DNA from: Planococcus citri
Taxonomy: Eukaryota; Arthropoda; Insecta; Hemiptera; Pseudococcidae
Assembly: GCF_950023065.1 (NCBI RefSeq)
Contig: NC_088680.1
Span: forward strand, 68,423,350 to 68,487,349
Length of the DNA: 64,000 nucleotides
Direction of reading: 5' to 3'
Made by a program: the position numbers and the translations under genes. Positions 48,967 to 60,520 of the stretch are shown here, piece after piece. The notes under the pieces are model-generated. The model made no database searches. It had not been told where the DNA came from and was given only the letters and a program-made list of their open reading frames with translations. Numbering within the stretch: the stretch's first letter is position 1; the number at the start of each line of letters is the position of its first letter.

Positions 48967-49140
48967 AATGCCAAGAGTACGGAGAACATCGATATGTATA
49001 TGAATGGGATCGTCCCCAATTGCCGGATGAAGAAGGATGCTACCAAAAAAATATGGTCAGGTGTACAAATCCGCTACCATTGTATCAAAAACCGCCAGCA
49101 AAAACTCAAGAATTTCATCATATGGTTCAAAATTTTTATC
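48967..49140 (+). CDS. Possible Cys-rich exon(s) of the protease gene
   Basis: After a TTATTTAG acceptor the frame beginning with two spare bases reads CQEYGEHRYVYEW, then PDEEGCYQKNMVRC. This resembles the CxxY...YVYE linker between CLIP-like modules and the chymotrypsin fold in some insect proteases. A second candidate follows an acceptor at 49251 (HKTACDRVNEFIV). Neither joins in phase to the exon ending at 43168, and no donor is convincing, so they are unproven. Confidence 0.3.
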
Positions 49141-50173
49141 TTATATGAAAATAGGCTATATTCGAAAGTTTCAATACCATCCCGCTTAAGCATATTCTCT
49201 ACCTCTGCAAAAACGTTTGAAATATGACGCCGATTTGTTTGCTATTTTCAGCGTTCGTTCATAAGACTGCGTGTGATCGAGTGAACGAATTTATAGTCCT
49301 ACTTCTGTTCCCGCAACCCCCTCCCTTCTGAACTTTGGGCGCAGATTTCTCCGTGAATTTTCAAAATTCTTTCTTTTTTTCCACCAATGCTAATATTTTA
49401 TAATTGAAAGCGCGGGTATGTAGCCATATTTTCAAGTTTAGCTTTTCTAACGGAGATCTGAGCATCATTTCATTAGTACCTCCATTCAATTCCCAATGAT
49501 GGCCATTAAATGACAGAAATCAAAAATATCGGACATACCCACGCTTTTAAATGTTTTCTGAGTAAAATAAACCAAACTCCACGAAAATCCGTACAATGGT
49601 TTTTGCACAATCCCTGACCAAAGCTCGCAGTTTTCATCAAAATTGTTATGAATAACAGAGGTAGAGAATATTACCCTTAATGTGTTGATGTGTTATTTAT
49701 CATTAATTTTATACAACCAATGATATTGAAGCAAGTACCAATCAAGGGCATATTTCAACATGTTAACTGGGTGCCACTAGTGCGACTCGTTCATACTGGC
49801 GTACGAGCCTTGTACAAACATGCCGCATGTTCCAGACAAACTACTAGGTACTCGAATTGTTTCTACTCATATCTGACTCAGATTCCTTTTCTTCAAAATG
49901 AAGTAACATATGATGTTTTTTGGAACAGCGCTTGCAATTGGGCGACTTGCGACATTCACTCGTTTTGTGGTTGGCATAAAAACAATTACCACAGATATTT
50001 TTTGTCTTCAAAAATTTATATCGCTCTTTAGGCGACTTGCTTTTAAACGTCTCACAATCGATTAACAAATGCTGCTTGTCACAACAAGCACACTTTCGCC
50101 TCATCGCCTTGTTGTCAGCTGCATGACTATCACCTTGCCACTGACTTTGGGGTGACTTTGATTTCGTCTCATC

Positions 50174-50524
50174 TATAGACACTGGACCTGTCCGCTTCGC
50201 GGAGTAAGACAACCAACGGTCAGCCATCTTGCCAAAAAAACCTGTGTAGAGCTAATTTCTCCCGCTGAGTGCTCTTGGCTGCGCTGCTGTCGATTTCTTG
50301 AACAAACTACATGCAAAATACAGCGCAGCCAAGAGCACTCAACGGGAGAAATTGGCTCTACACAAAACTCACTACCGTCCCTTTCCCCCGTTGCCTGCGG
50401 ATTGAAGTACAGCGCAGCCAAGAGCACTCAGCGGGATAAATTATCCATACACAAACTTTCTTTACCATTTCCATTCCCCTCGGCCTGCAGTTGGTTGTCT
50501 TACTCCGCAGGTCCAGTGTCTATA
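50174..50524. mobile_element. 351-bp TIR element with GTCTCATC duplication (hAT-like)
   Basis: Ends TATAGACACTGGACCTG and its complement; flanks GTCTCATC at 50166-50173 and 50525-50532 (perfect 8 bp). The interior holds three copies, in both orientations, of a block around CGCAGCCAAGAGCACTCA. It interrupts the gag frame cleanly between SDET and KSKSP. Confidence 0.85.
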
Positions 50525-50688
50525 GTCTCATCGCTCACTGCAGTAGTGAGGCTTGTACACTTGTTTTGAGATGCATTGCTACGTTGAGATGCCTTTACAA
50601 TATCAGAAGGATGTCTCGTTATAGATGCGCGATTCTCCAGGAATGATTTCAAGAGTTCCAAGAAGGAAATTTCATATTAGTTGTTAAC

Positions 50689-51103
50689 CAGCGTTGTGAA
50701 AACGTTATTTTAACAAAAATGAAAAACAAAAAAAAAACGATATTTTTGAGGTTCATGGAGACATAACGTTAAACGAAAACGTTAAATATATAATAACGAT
50801 ATTTATCATAAAACGAAATCCATTTCGTTTTTTTTCGTTATCAATTTATTAGTTTTCTGCATATTTTTCATGTTTTCAATTTGTTTTAATGTTGCTCTTT
50901 TCCTAATTTTTTTTCTAAATTCACTGAAATTGGCCAAATTTGAGGAAAATGAAGAATAACGAAAAAAAAAACGTTAAACAAAACGAAAACGTTATTTTTA
51001 ATAACCAAACAAAACGTTATATAGGTAACAAAAACGTAATTGTTTTAAATGTGAAAAAGAAAACGAAAAACAAAAACAAAATCATTTCGTTTTCACAACG
51101 CTG
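50689..51103. mobile_element. 415-bp hAT MITE with TTGTTAAC duplication
   Basis: Ends CAGCGTTGTGAAAACG and its complement; flanks TTGTTAAC at 50681-50688 and 51104-51111 (perfect 8 bp). The interior is AT-rich with many AACGTTA/TAACGTT and AAACGAAAACG words, possibly subterminal transposase sites. Noncoding. Confidence 0.87.
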
Positions 51104-51262
51104 TTGTTAACATCTTCTCAAATTCAGTATACGTCGTCTCGTCTAGTTTTTCAGATACAATATAGCACAAGATCTGACCCCATTTATCCAAATCTTCTCC
51201 ACACTCCTTGAGACCCTTCAGAGCTCTATTCACATGCGCCCACAAATTATATATTTCATCTT

Positions 51263-52262
51263 AGTCCAGGAAAGTTGAAACTAAAAATTACTGAATTATG
51301 ACAAAATTGTTAGCAAAGATTTTACTGTTGGAATATGTTTATAAGGTCCCTAGAAGTAAAACCGTACAACTTCCCCCACCCAACCGGGTGTGGGTTCCCC
51401 CCAGAGTGGATCTTAGCCCCCCAAAATCAGTTTTTCGCAATTTTCTCCTCCGCATTGCATTTTAGCGAAAAATATGTTATTAGATAAAAGAATCTACGTC
51501 AAATTTCCGATCTAATGATGTATCAACTTCCCCTGTATGTTCAAAGGGAGCGGAACCACAACCATTCAAAAAAGGGGGGTTTCCTGAAAAATGCAAAAAG
51601 GCTATAGGCGTCTAAGAGTGGTGAAATGGTCCCCAAAAGCGTTTGAGTTGATATCATCATAAAAGGTGGGTATGATGGAGAAACTTCCGCATAAAAAATT
51701 CCAGATCCACACCCCCTCCCCTTTTTGGGGAACCCCCCTTTTCTGAAATTTCAATATCATTTTCCTTAGCCCCATTTTACCGGATTTTGAAAATTTTTCA
51801 GTATAGTATCTCCACAAAAATTTTCAACCCTCTCCCCTCATATTTACCCCTCTCCATCGTACCCACCTTCTATGATGATATCAACTCGAACGCTTTCGGG
51901 GACCATTTCACCACTCTTAGACGCCTATAGCCTTTTTGCATTTTTCAGGAAACCCCCCTTTTTTAAATGGTTGTGGTTCCGCTCCCTTTGAACATACAGG
52001 GGAAGTTGATACATCATTAGATTGGAAATTTGACGTAGATTCTTTTATCTAATAACATATTTTTCGCTAAAATGCAATGCGGAGGAGAAAATGGCGAAAA
52101 ACTGATTTTGGGGGGCTAAGATCCACTCTGGGGGAGAACCCATACCCGGTCGGGTGGGGGAAGTTGTACGGTTTTACTTCTAGGGACCTTATAAACATAT
52201 TCCAACAATAAAATCTTTGCTAACAATTTTGTCATAATTGAATTCCTGTTCTCCTGGACTAT
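51263..52262. repeat. Fold-back element, family D, near-perfect 1-kb palindrome in gag
   Basis: From AGTCCAGGA at the left to TCCTGGACT at the right the sequence is an inverted repeat centred near 51.75 kb. Arms of about 480 bp match almost base for base over long runs (for example GGTCCCTAGAAGTAAAACCG and GAGCGGAACCACAACCATT with complements). ATCT lies next to both ends and may be the target duplication. The gag frame resumes on the other side. High arm identity suggests a young insertion or recent conversion. Confidence 0.9.
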
Positions 52263-53159
52263 CTGAGTTCTTAATTCACCTTATGGAAAACAACTGATCG
52301 AAGTGCTTTCTTGTGATCTTTTTAATGTCACAATAAGTAGTTTGTACTAAACACCACGCCTCATCATACCCTTTGTCAGTCAAAGGAGTATCAAGCACTA
52401 ACTCAGCCGCCTCCCCTATCATTGCACCTTTCAAATAATAAAGTTTTCGCACCTTTGAGATGCTCGCCTCTTCGTGTACTAAATTTCGGAACAATGCATA
52501 AAACTCTAAGAAATTCTCAATAGTGCCATCAAACTTTGGCAGGTCTATTTTTGGCAATTTAATAGATTGCTCGGAGTTACCTACCAAACTACCATTCAAA
52601 GTGGAGTTGATAAGCGACTTGCAAGTCTTTTGCGCCTCAAATTCATTAACATACACATTCGCTTTTGCCAATAACGGCATGACTACTTTTTTGACAGTAT
52701 CAAGGTCAGACATAACAGTATCTTCACCCTTTTTCACGTCATCTTCTGTTTTGGCATTAGATGCCAGTAAAAATCCACGGTTAGCAATCGATTTAAGCAC
52801 CTTATACTCGGATGTCAGCTCATTAATAGTAATTTTCACCTGAGTAACATTTTCAACTGAGTAGGACACAGTAATGAGTTTTTTAAGCGACTCACCTACC
52901 TTATTAATACATCTAGCAACATAATAACTACTCTTATCGTAATCAAACGCCTCGCCTTTCTCTCCCATCATTAACGATGAAAAATATGCAAATAACGAAC
53001 GAATTTGAGTCAAAGGAGCTCCGAAAACGACTAATTTGAGCCAAAACAGCTCCGAAAACAACTAATTTGAGCCACAATAGCTCCGATTACGAATTATTTG
53101 AGTCACAATAGCTCCAAATACACGCAAAAACGTTCTAAAATCACTCATTTATTCGAGGA

Positions 53160-53177
53160 GTCCCTGTTCAGGCGCCA
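53160..53177 (-). other. Primer-binding site for tRNA-Lys of the Pao element
   Basis: On the minus strand this reads TGGCGCCTGAACAGGGAC, one base different from the complement of the tRNA-Lys(UUU) 3' end (TGGCGCCCGAACAGGGAC). It lies about 100 bp upstream of the gag ATG on the same strand, where an LTR-retrotransposon primer site should be. The 5' LTR should lie to the right of 53178; its outer end was not found. Confidence 0.72.
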
Positions 53178-53340
53178 TCTTGTTTCTAGCAAACACGCGA
53201 ATCGTAGGGTGAGTGATTAAAAAATAGGCGACTCCTCGAATAGAAAAAAACCCATATATGTATTTACACAAAAATACAAGAAAAAATATGTACATAAAAA
53301 TAGCTTGATAGCAAGCCATACGAGTAGATGCAGAAAAAAT

Positions 53341-53601
53341 ACATCGTCAGTTTCCAATACAAGGGTTCTATGTCCATGTTTTTTCCCCCTAGGTTTTAAA
53401 CGTTTCGGGTACGGTTATAGTAGGTCTAAAGTAGGTACCTACTCATCAAAAAAATAAAAAATGTGGTTTGACAAACAAAATTTTTTATTATTTTGATGAG
53501 TACCTACTTAAAGACCTACCATAACCATACTCGAAACGTTTAAAACCTGGGGGGAAAAAAACATGGACATAGAACCCTTGTATTGGAAACCGACGACATG
53601 T
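53341..53601. repeat. Short fold-back repeat, arms about 110 bp
   Basis: TCCAATACAAGGGTTCTATG and GTTTTAAACGTTTCGGGTAC on the left pair with their near complements on the right, around a short loop at about 53465. Noncoding, just beyond the Pao primer site. Confidence 0.85.
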
Positions 53602-53639
53602 TCCCAAGTGGAAGAAAAAATAGGTACATAATAATACCT

Positions 53640-55727
53640 AGAAGAATGATTCTTGCCTCGTAACTACTCTATCTACAAGGGGGTGGGGTGTGGCTAGAAA
53701 GCCAGAAACTACTCGATCTGGTAGGGTAATACCTACTCACACAACCTATCAACTAGATAGGTAAAGAGATAGCTACTCCAATAGGTATGAAAACCTACAA
53801 GACTCTACATGTAAAAATAAAGTACATATTTTACACCAACAAATAGTCTGCATACTATCTCATTACCCCCAGTAAAATTAAAAAATCCTGATCTATAAAT
53901 AATTTTTACTCTCACTATTTGAAAATAGTTAAGAGGTTTTTTTCACATATTATGTAGGCTTATCGTAACTCGTAATGCTTGGTGATTTTCAAAAAATTCA
54001 ATCTTGAAAAAAAATGGAACTGCACAAACCATTTTCCAACTGCACAGCTTTTTTTTGAAGCTGCACAAAATGTGCGGAGCTGCATGTTACAGGAAGCCCT
54101 ACGAAAACTTTCATGGTTAGAATTGTTGACTATAAAATATTTTGTAGTTACTATGCCTAGTTGACTATAGTCAATCATGGTTTTTTTCTGTATGGGTAAA
54201 CACTCGTAACACTTCCTCATTAATCTGTTACCAGTACGATTGTAAGTTATATAAACAATTAAACACGTCAATTGGAATATTTGGCAATAACCCTTACCAA
54301 TTAGAATATTGGTTTCAGTGTCGTTGATTCAGTTTTCAAGTAAACGATCGTTGAAAGTTGATCTGTTTCACGTCTCAAGAATTTTGTGTCTTCTGTACAA
54401 GTGTAAAAAATCCTAACTGAACGCATGATTGCAAATCACCACCTTAAACAATGAAAAGAAAGCTCTGCTAATCTACTGCTTTAAACAATTACTGCTTGAA
54501 GTGCGTTGTGGTAACTAGGGTTGGATAAAAATTGGGATTTTTAGGGACAAGGAATAATGGTTTCTTAGGAGTGAAGTATAAATAGGTATACACGTTTGGA
54601 TTCATAAGAGAAGATAGGAAAATGGATAGAATGAGACTTAGGGAAATAGGATCGAAATGTAGGAAGAAGAAACCTCCTAGTGACCACATAACTAACTATG
54701 GTAATCCGATTCCATTCGAAATAAAATAATCTTCTCCTACATGATAAATAAAAGATTTTGTAACAATAACCAAGAAGTTACGAGCATAGCTCGTGAGTAA
54801 ATTTATTTCAAAGATACATACAACGTATGATTCATTATATTTCGTGTAGTTCCAAATGGGGTTCAAAAAAGGATCTCTCAATCGAGATATATCATTAAAT
54901 TTAGTAGGTAGGTAAACTACCTTTCACGATTCATAATGGAACCATATCGAGGAAACTAATCTAAATAAAAAGTCTTCAATCAGACTATCTCATATTTACA
55001 ATTAGGTATTTCAAGTGGTAATTTAATTATTACATATCTAACCTAATGAAAAGGGGGTTCTTTACTTCTCACCACATATTGATCACCTGCACCTCAGTGC
55101 TCTGGCTTTTAAGCAGCCATCTCAGGAACAACCATATCGAAGAGAGAATATTCACGAACCAACTTCACGATAATTCAAATAAAGTTCAAGACAAATCTTT
55201 CAAATCATTGTAATGCCGAGATAAACTTTTACATTACACAAATCATTATGGTAAATCAAAATACTTCCAAATTAAGTTATATCAAAAAACACAATGAACG
55301 CATAAAACACACGTCTATACATATTTCAATCATAAATCATAACTCATAAGTTAGTTGATCCGTTTTCTAACGTATTTCAATTTCAAAAAAGAACCAAACA
55401 GAATCAACTAACGAACTCTAGTATCGTCTTTCTTTACTCATCGGAATCCTATATAGGTAGTTAGATAGGTATCTATACCACAGCGTGAACAGTAAATCAA
55501 TCAGTTAACTGCTTGAAACAGCAATTTGAATTTTACTGGATTTATCAGTAAAATTGGATACTGATTGTAATTGTAACAGTTGAATGATTGAATTCAACTG
55601 TTGGAGGCAGCCAGATTAACTGCTTAAGGGTAGTTCGACAAAATTTAATATTTACTTAATAAAACAGTAATGAAAATTGAAATTGACTGTTTCAAATTTG
55701 GAGAGACTGATTTGTCTTTTTGTACAG
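53640..55727. other. No recognised gene; upstream of the protease domain exons
   Basis: AT-rich and apparently intronic if the protease gene is continuous. I looked here for the missing exon that should encode the activation site (an IVGG-like start followed by FPW or FPHM) and found no convincing candidate. Confidence 0.4.
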
Positions 55728-56742
55728 GCTCTGATTGGTTATGGAAAAGAATTAAAGAATGTTTCATGGGATTGCGACGGCGCTTTAATCAGCGAAAAAT
55801 TTGTCATGAGTTCCGCACATTGCAGTGAATCCGCATTGTTAGTTGAAAGTTTCACTTCAGTACATGTCCAATCACGTAAAGTGCCCTAATTGAACGCACA
55901 AGTACGAGATAATGTTGACTTTTTTCATCTTTTTTTTTCAGGGGACCGCCACAATGGGTTTTACTGAAAGACGTGGTCTTTGGTTTACTAGAAGGATATA
56001 TGCCCAAATCAAAAGTTTATAGCATTGTCAAAATTCACGTCCATTCAAATTACAAGTCATCGTCGTTTCATCACGATATTTCGCTTATTGAGTTGAACAC
56101 CACTGTCACATTCAGCCCTTACCTGAGGCCAGCTTGTCTGCATACCCCAACTTCTGATATACCCCGTGACCGTAATGCAGTCATTACTGGCTGGGAAAGA
56201 ACAGGCATAGGTATAAAATATTACAATGCAAACCTTATATTACGTAGTAATTTGATTTTCATTTCATAGCCGAACAAACCAGCAACACTTTACTGGTAGC
56301 GGGTGTAGAAATAGTAGATCACCATGAATGCGAAGCATCATTTAATGGAAATGCCACCAAGTTAACACGCGTTTATGATTCAAGTACCATGATTTGTGGT
56401 CGAGATGCATACGCAGGACAGAGCTGGGATTGTCGATCATTTGAAGAGAGCCACATCAAGGTAATACTTACATATACTTTGAGCCGAAGGAGAAGAGTTT
56501 GTTTTCTGCCTTCAGGCACACAAGAACAGGAGCAAAACTAATTTTTGTGATTTGTTTTGAAACAGGCTGATTCTGGAGGTGTGTTACAAATTCCGTTGCG
56601 AGATGAAATTTGCCAATGGAACATCATAGGAATCGCATCATTTGGTACTGGAATTTGCCAACATAACAAATATCCGGGAATGTACACCAAAGTGTCGCAT
56701 TATGTAGATTGGATCCAGAGTGTAGTTTGGCCTTCACAATAA
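55728..56742 (+). CDS. Chymotrypsin-fold serine protease domain, four exons, atypical GDSGG site
   Basis: Exons 55728-55837, 55942-56210, 56270-56460, 56566-56742 (stop TAA). The domain enters at ALIGYGKEL (just after the usual FPHM/FPW). Catalytic His lies in MSSAHC, Asp in HHDISLIEL, Ser in ADSGGV. In family members the last motif is GDSGGP: the glycine that helps form the oxyanion hole is alanine here, and the following proline is valine. The cysteine before it is also about 10 residues further away than usual (DCRSFEESHIKADSGG). GPPQWVLLKD and VRPACL-like YLRPACLHT are typical of arthropod clip-domain proteases. The donor at 55837 (TT/GTTAGT) is chosen on phase. Whether the enzyme is active is uncertain. 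N-terminal exons probably lie far to the left. Confidence 0.85.
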
Positions 56743-57074
56743 CAAATAACTAGATAACCTCCTAGTCCTACCGGCAACAAATCTCTAATAGACATGAATA
56801 TTTATGGCTGTAACAGCTTTTCAGCTATTCAGCTATTCAGTTATTCATTATTCATATTAAAGATATCTATAAAAGTTATTCAAAAATCGTTTTAAAAATT
56901 GTTACCTATACAGAATCTGAAGCAATGTTTATTGGTTACCTATCAGCCAAAATTTTCAATATCCATTAGAAATACTCTTACCGAGTCTTATGATAGCTAA
57001 AATATACCTATCAAAATCAGACTTATTCAGTAATTTTCTAACAAATCTACATCCAATAGATGCCTAATGAATAC

Positions 57075-57782
57075 GAGTTCATCGAATTGTTGATATTTTC
57101 ACACGAATGTTGCAATTATATTTTGTAAATTGTAATTAGTGTATAAAATAATGAATTGTTTCATTTTATTTTTTATCGTATTTAGGTATTTATTTTTATT
57201 GTGTACAAATTTTGGAGAAAATATTTCCATGCATCGTGGTTTTATTTTGTTTTATTGTAGATTATGAAGAGTAATTAAATTCTTCGTAATTATTCGGTGG
57301 TCTTATTATTGTTGGTATTTTACGGCGTGATCTGTCGTTTGAATTTATCAGTTTGTGATGGTAAATATGGTTGGAGGGCCTTCGTTGTTCCTGGAAATTG
57401 TCCAAATGAATTAAAATGTATTGAAATTTGGTTTGAAAATGCTGCGGATTACGTATATTTTTGTGATATTTACAACCATCAACTTTTATTGATGAGATTC
57501 GAAATACCTTTGAGGGTACAAAGCCTCAATATTTTGGTCAAAATATTAATAAAAAATCGTCAAATATCGTTTTTGAGAGCACTGAACACAATTATTGACT
57601 AATGTTTCTGATTCCATTTCTCCCTTGCATTCCATTGGTCACCAAAAATTTCCTGAAAATTGAATGAGATGTGGCTTGTTAGGTTTTTTGGAGCTCTGAA
57701 GAATGAGATCCGTTGATTAGTTTATCGATTTTCTCCAACATTCCCCCACAAATTCTCATCAAAGCTTTGATTTTTGAACCGT
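57075..57782 (+). repeat. Duplicated segment, copy 2, with a possible short secreted-peptide frame
   Basis: Homologous to 36005-36611, same orientation. Here a frame from 57297 to 57602 stays open. It has a hydrophobic start (VLLLLVFYGVIC) and then CDGKYGWRAFVVPGNCPNE with several cysteines, whereas copy 1 carries deletions in the same stretch. It has no ATG at the start, and I recognise no family. It could be part of a gene whose first exon is elsewhere, or noncoding. Confidence 0.55.
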
Positions 57783-59938
57783 AAGGTTCCATAGGGAAAA
57801 GTTTGATAACAAGCTGAATTTTGGTACACGGGTTTTTTTTGATACGCTGAACACGAATTTGGGGTGTCCAGGTGAATCCGGTGTACGCTTCCCCCTTTTT
57901 TGTGGACCTTAAGCCCCCAAATTTGTTTTTAAGCGTTCAGGTCCGAAAATATGCAATTTTATGCAAAATGCTTCTCATCGATTTCGTTTCACTAATTCCA
58001 CGTCGAATGAAGAGTCAGCGAAGTTTCCCAACCCAAAGGGGGTTGACCTATGGTCACTCAAAGTAGGGGTGCACAGTGGACTGTGAGCACCCTCAAAACG
58101 GGCGTAATTCAAAAACATAAAATGAACCCTAAAAAAATGGTACAATGGTATCCTCCCTTATGTTTTTTGGGTCGCAGAATACGAATTTAACAATACTTTT
58201 TTTGTAGGGGTGGGGGATGAGGGGGTGAGGGGGGCGAGAAATTCAAAATTTGACTCTAATGATGTGTGATATGTCGAAATGTATGTTTTTGAGGGTGTAG
58301 ATCACGAATTTGACAATATTTTTTTCGTAGGGGTCAATGGTGGGGGTTGAGGGGTGAAAATGGTTAAAAATTCAAAATTTCACTATAATGATGTATGATA
58401 TGTCAAAATGTATGTTTTCGTGGTTGTAGATCACGAATTTGACAATATTTTTTTCGTAAGGGTTAATGGTGGGGGATGAAGGGGGTGAAAAATTCAAAAT
58501 TTGACCATAATGATGTGTGATATGTCGAAATGTATGTTTTTGAGGGTGTAGATCACGAATTTGACAATATTTTTTTCGTAGGGGTGAATTGTGGGGGATG
58601 AAGGGGGTGAAAACGGTGAAAAATTCAAAATTTGACCATAATGATGTGTGATATGTCAAAATGTATGTTTTCGAGGTTGTAGATCACGAATTTGACAATA
58701 TTTTTTTCGTAGAGGAAGATGGTGAAGGATGAAGGGGGTGAAAAATTCAAAATTTGACCATAATGATGTGTGATATGTCGAAATGTATGTTTTTGAGGGT
58801 GTAGATCACGAATTTGACAATATTTTTTTTCGTAGGGGTGAATTGTGGGTTAAGATAGTGTATTTCAAGATGTCATTTGCCATTTTTGCCCCCGAATGCC
58901 CCGGCGACCACAACAGTCAATTATAGTGAAAAATCATGGTGAATTTTGTTTAAATGTTACAAATTTTTTCTTCCAGGGACTGTGACGGCTCTCCAATAGA
59001 AAATTCTCCATCCCCCACCCTTCACCTTTTCTACACCTTCAAAAACATACATTTTGACATATCACACATCATTATGGTCAAATTTTGAGTTTTTCACCGT
59101 TTTAACCCCCTTCATCCCCCACAATTCACCCCTACGAAAAAAATATTGTCAAATTCGTGATCTACACCCTCAATAACATACATTTCAACATATCACACAT
59201 CATTATAGTCAAATTTTGAATTTCTCGCCCCCTCACCCTCTCATCACCCATCCCTACAAAAAAAATATTGTCAAATTCGTATTCTGCGACCCAAAAAACA
59301 TAAATTTTGCATAAAATTGCATATTTTCGGACCTGAACGCTTAAAAACAAATTTGGGGGCTTAAGGTCCACAAAAAAAGGGGGAAGCGTACACCGGATTC
59401 ACCTGGACACCCCAAATTCGTGTTCAGCGTATCAAAAAACCCCCGAGTACCAAAATTCAGCTTGTTATCAAACTTTTCCCTATCGTCGTAATTAAAACAG
59501 TGAAAAAAAATTTGATCGCAAATCTTGGAGTCAAAACTCACATTTGCCATTCTTTGTCTGGATATTAAAGCAGAAGGGAGCTAGGTGAAAATTCGGAGTC
59601 AACGAACAAGTCACAAGTGTTGCACTCTGGCGGTGAAATGCATGAAATACATGTTATCATGATGAGAGGGGGACATTTTCATACTCAGGCACGCTTACAC
59701 ACGCGCACACTCGGCCGATTCTCTACAAAATGATGTCAAAATGTCCCCCTTTCAGCAAGTCGATGGTGGCGCCGCCACGAGATGTCAACGCCGAATCAGC
59801 CAACACACGGAATCGTGTGCTAGTAGCGCTATCTAATGATTCATTTTGGTATTATACGTTTTTTCAACTTGCAAGTACTAACTCAGTTTTTCGCGTTTTT
59901 CTCAAAATCGTTTATGGTGGCAAATGTGAGTTTTGATT
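57783..59938. mobile_element. 2.2-kb composite insertion with fold-back arms and internal 118-130-bp repeats (family E)
   Basis: Homology between the two duplicate segments stops at 57782 and resumes at about 59939 (ATTATTCGAGCATAA...ATCTACCCTGTCC), so this block was inserted into copy 2. Arms 57785-57970 and 59303-59490 are complements (GGTGTCCAGGTGAATCCGGT, AAATTTGTTTTTAAGCGTTC with partners). Between them, 58240-58850 has five or six head-to-tail units around GATGTGTGATATGTCGAAAT, and 59040-59290 has inverted partners. A smaller inverted pair (CTCACATTTGCCA and GGCAAATGTGAG) lies at 59538 and 59920. No coding. Confidence 0.75.
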
Positions 59939-60189
59939 CTCAGCTCCTCAATTATTCGAGCATAAAAATCTACCCTGTCCGGCTGTCCATAATTGCGTCC
60001 ATCATCGTCTTCAGAAATCCACCTCCACCATGTCTCACCACGTTGGAATTTCTTATCGCATCTTATCTTTGTCTACCACAATACAATCATGCTTCTTGTC
60101 ATCTTGTCACATGAGTAATCGTTTCTTTCCTTTCATTATTTGACAAAATTTCTATTTTTCGAGATACTGAATCCGTGTAATGTTTAGTT

Positions 60190-60520
60190 GTGCACGATTA
60201 TTTATTCTCCAGTCTCTTCGAGTTCGTTGGACGTGTGTGAGTTCGTTGCTGTTCGAACGATCGCGATCTTCGTGTGTGATTTTTCTGATGCTTGAGACTC
60301 TTGCAAGTGTTTGATTTGTGTTATGATTGTACTATCGTCAAGTACATCATACTCTAGTAAAGTAATCAAGTGAAATACTCAAGGTGCATGGTGCTTATTT
60401 TATGTAAGTAGGTATATGATCCTTCATCATCAAATTTTCAACCGATGAACCAAAAACGATTCCATGAAATCGAGTTTCATACTCAGGACCAGGAGTAACG
60501 CTGCTCGCTGCTACATTTTG
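60190..60520 (+). other. Possible untranslated first exon of a gene leaving the window
   Basis: Locally less AT-rich, with TTCGAGTTCGTTGGACGTGTG-like words typical of insect 5' leaders, and ends at a good donor (TTTTGG/GTAAGT at 60520). Short ATG frames inside stop quickly. No downstream coding exon is visible in the next 3.5 kb, so this is tentative. Confidence 0.28.

Larger units (their letters stand above)
49844..53061 (-). pseudogene. Pao/BEL LTR-retrotransposon gag, split by three inserted elements
   Basis: Read from right to left: 53061-52276 encodes a gag N-terminus with LPKIDLPKFDGTIENFLEFY and FRNLVHEEASISKVRKLYYL, typical of the gag region known as DUF1759. After the fold-back (51263-52262) the frame continues at about 51262-51112 (ALKGLKECGEDLDKWGQIL). 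After a hAT MITE it continues at 50680-50533. After another 8-bp-TSD element it gives 50165-49844 with CACCDKQHLLIDC, NICGNCFYANHKTSEC and CKRCSKKHHMLLH, the zinc-knuckle-like block. Two stops end it near 49840. No protease, reverse transcriptase or integrase follows, so the copy is truncated. It is antisense to the putative protease gene. Confidence 0.85.

Noticed and set aside
53341..53601. Terminator or riboswitch hairpin
   Set aside because: Arms are over 100 bp in a eukaryotic intron-like region, so this is a fold-back repeat.
58372..58659. 95-codon frame with internal repeat (minus strand)
   Set aside because: By-product of the 118-130-bp tandem units in insertion family E.
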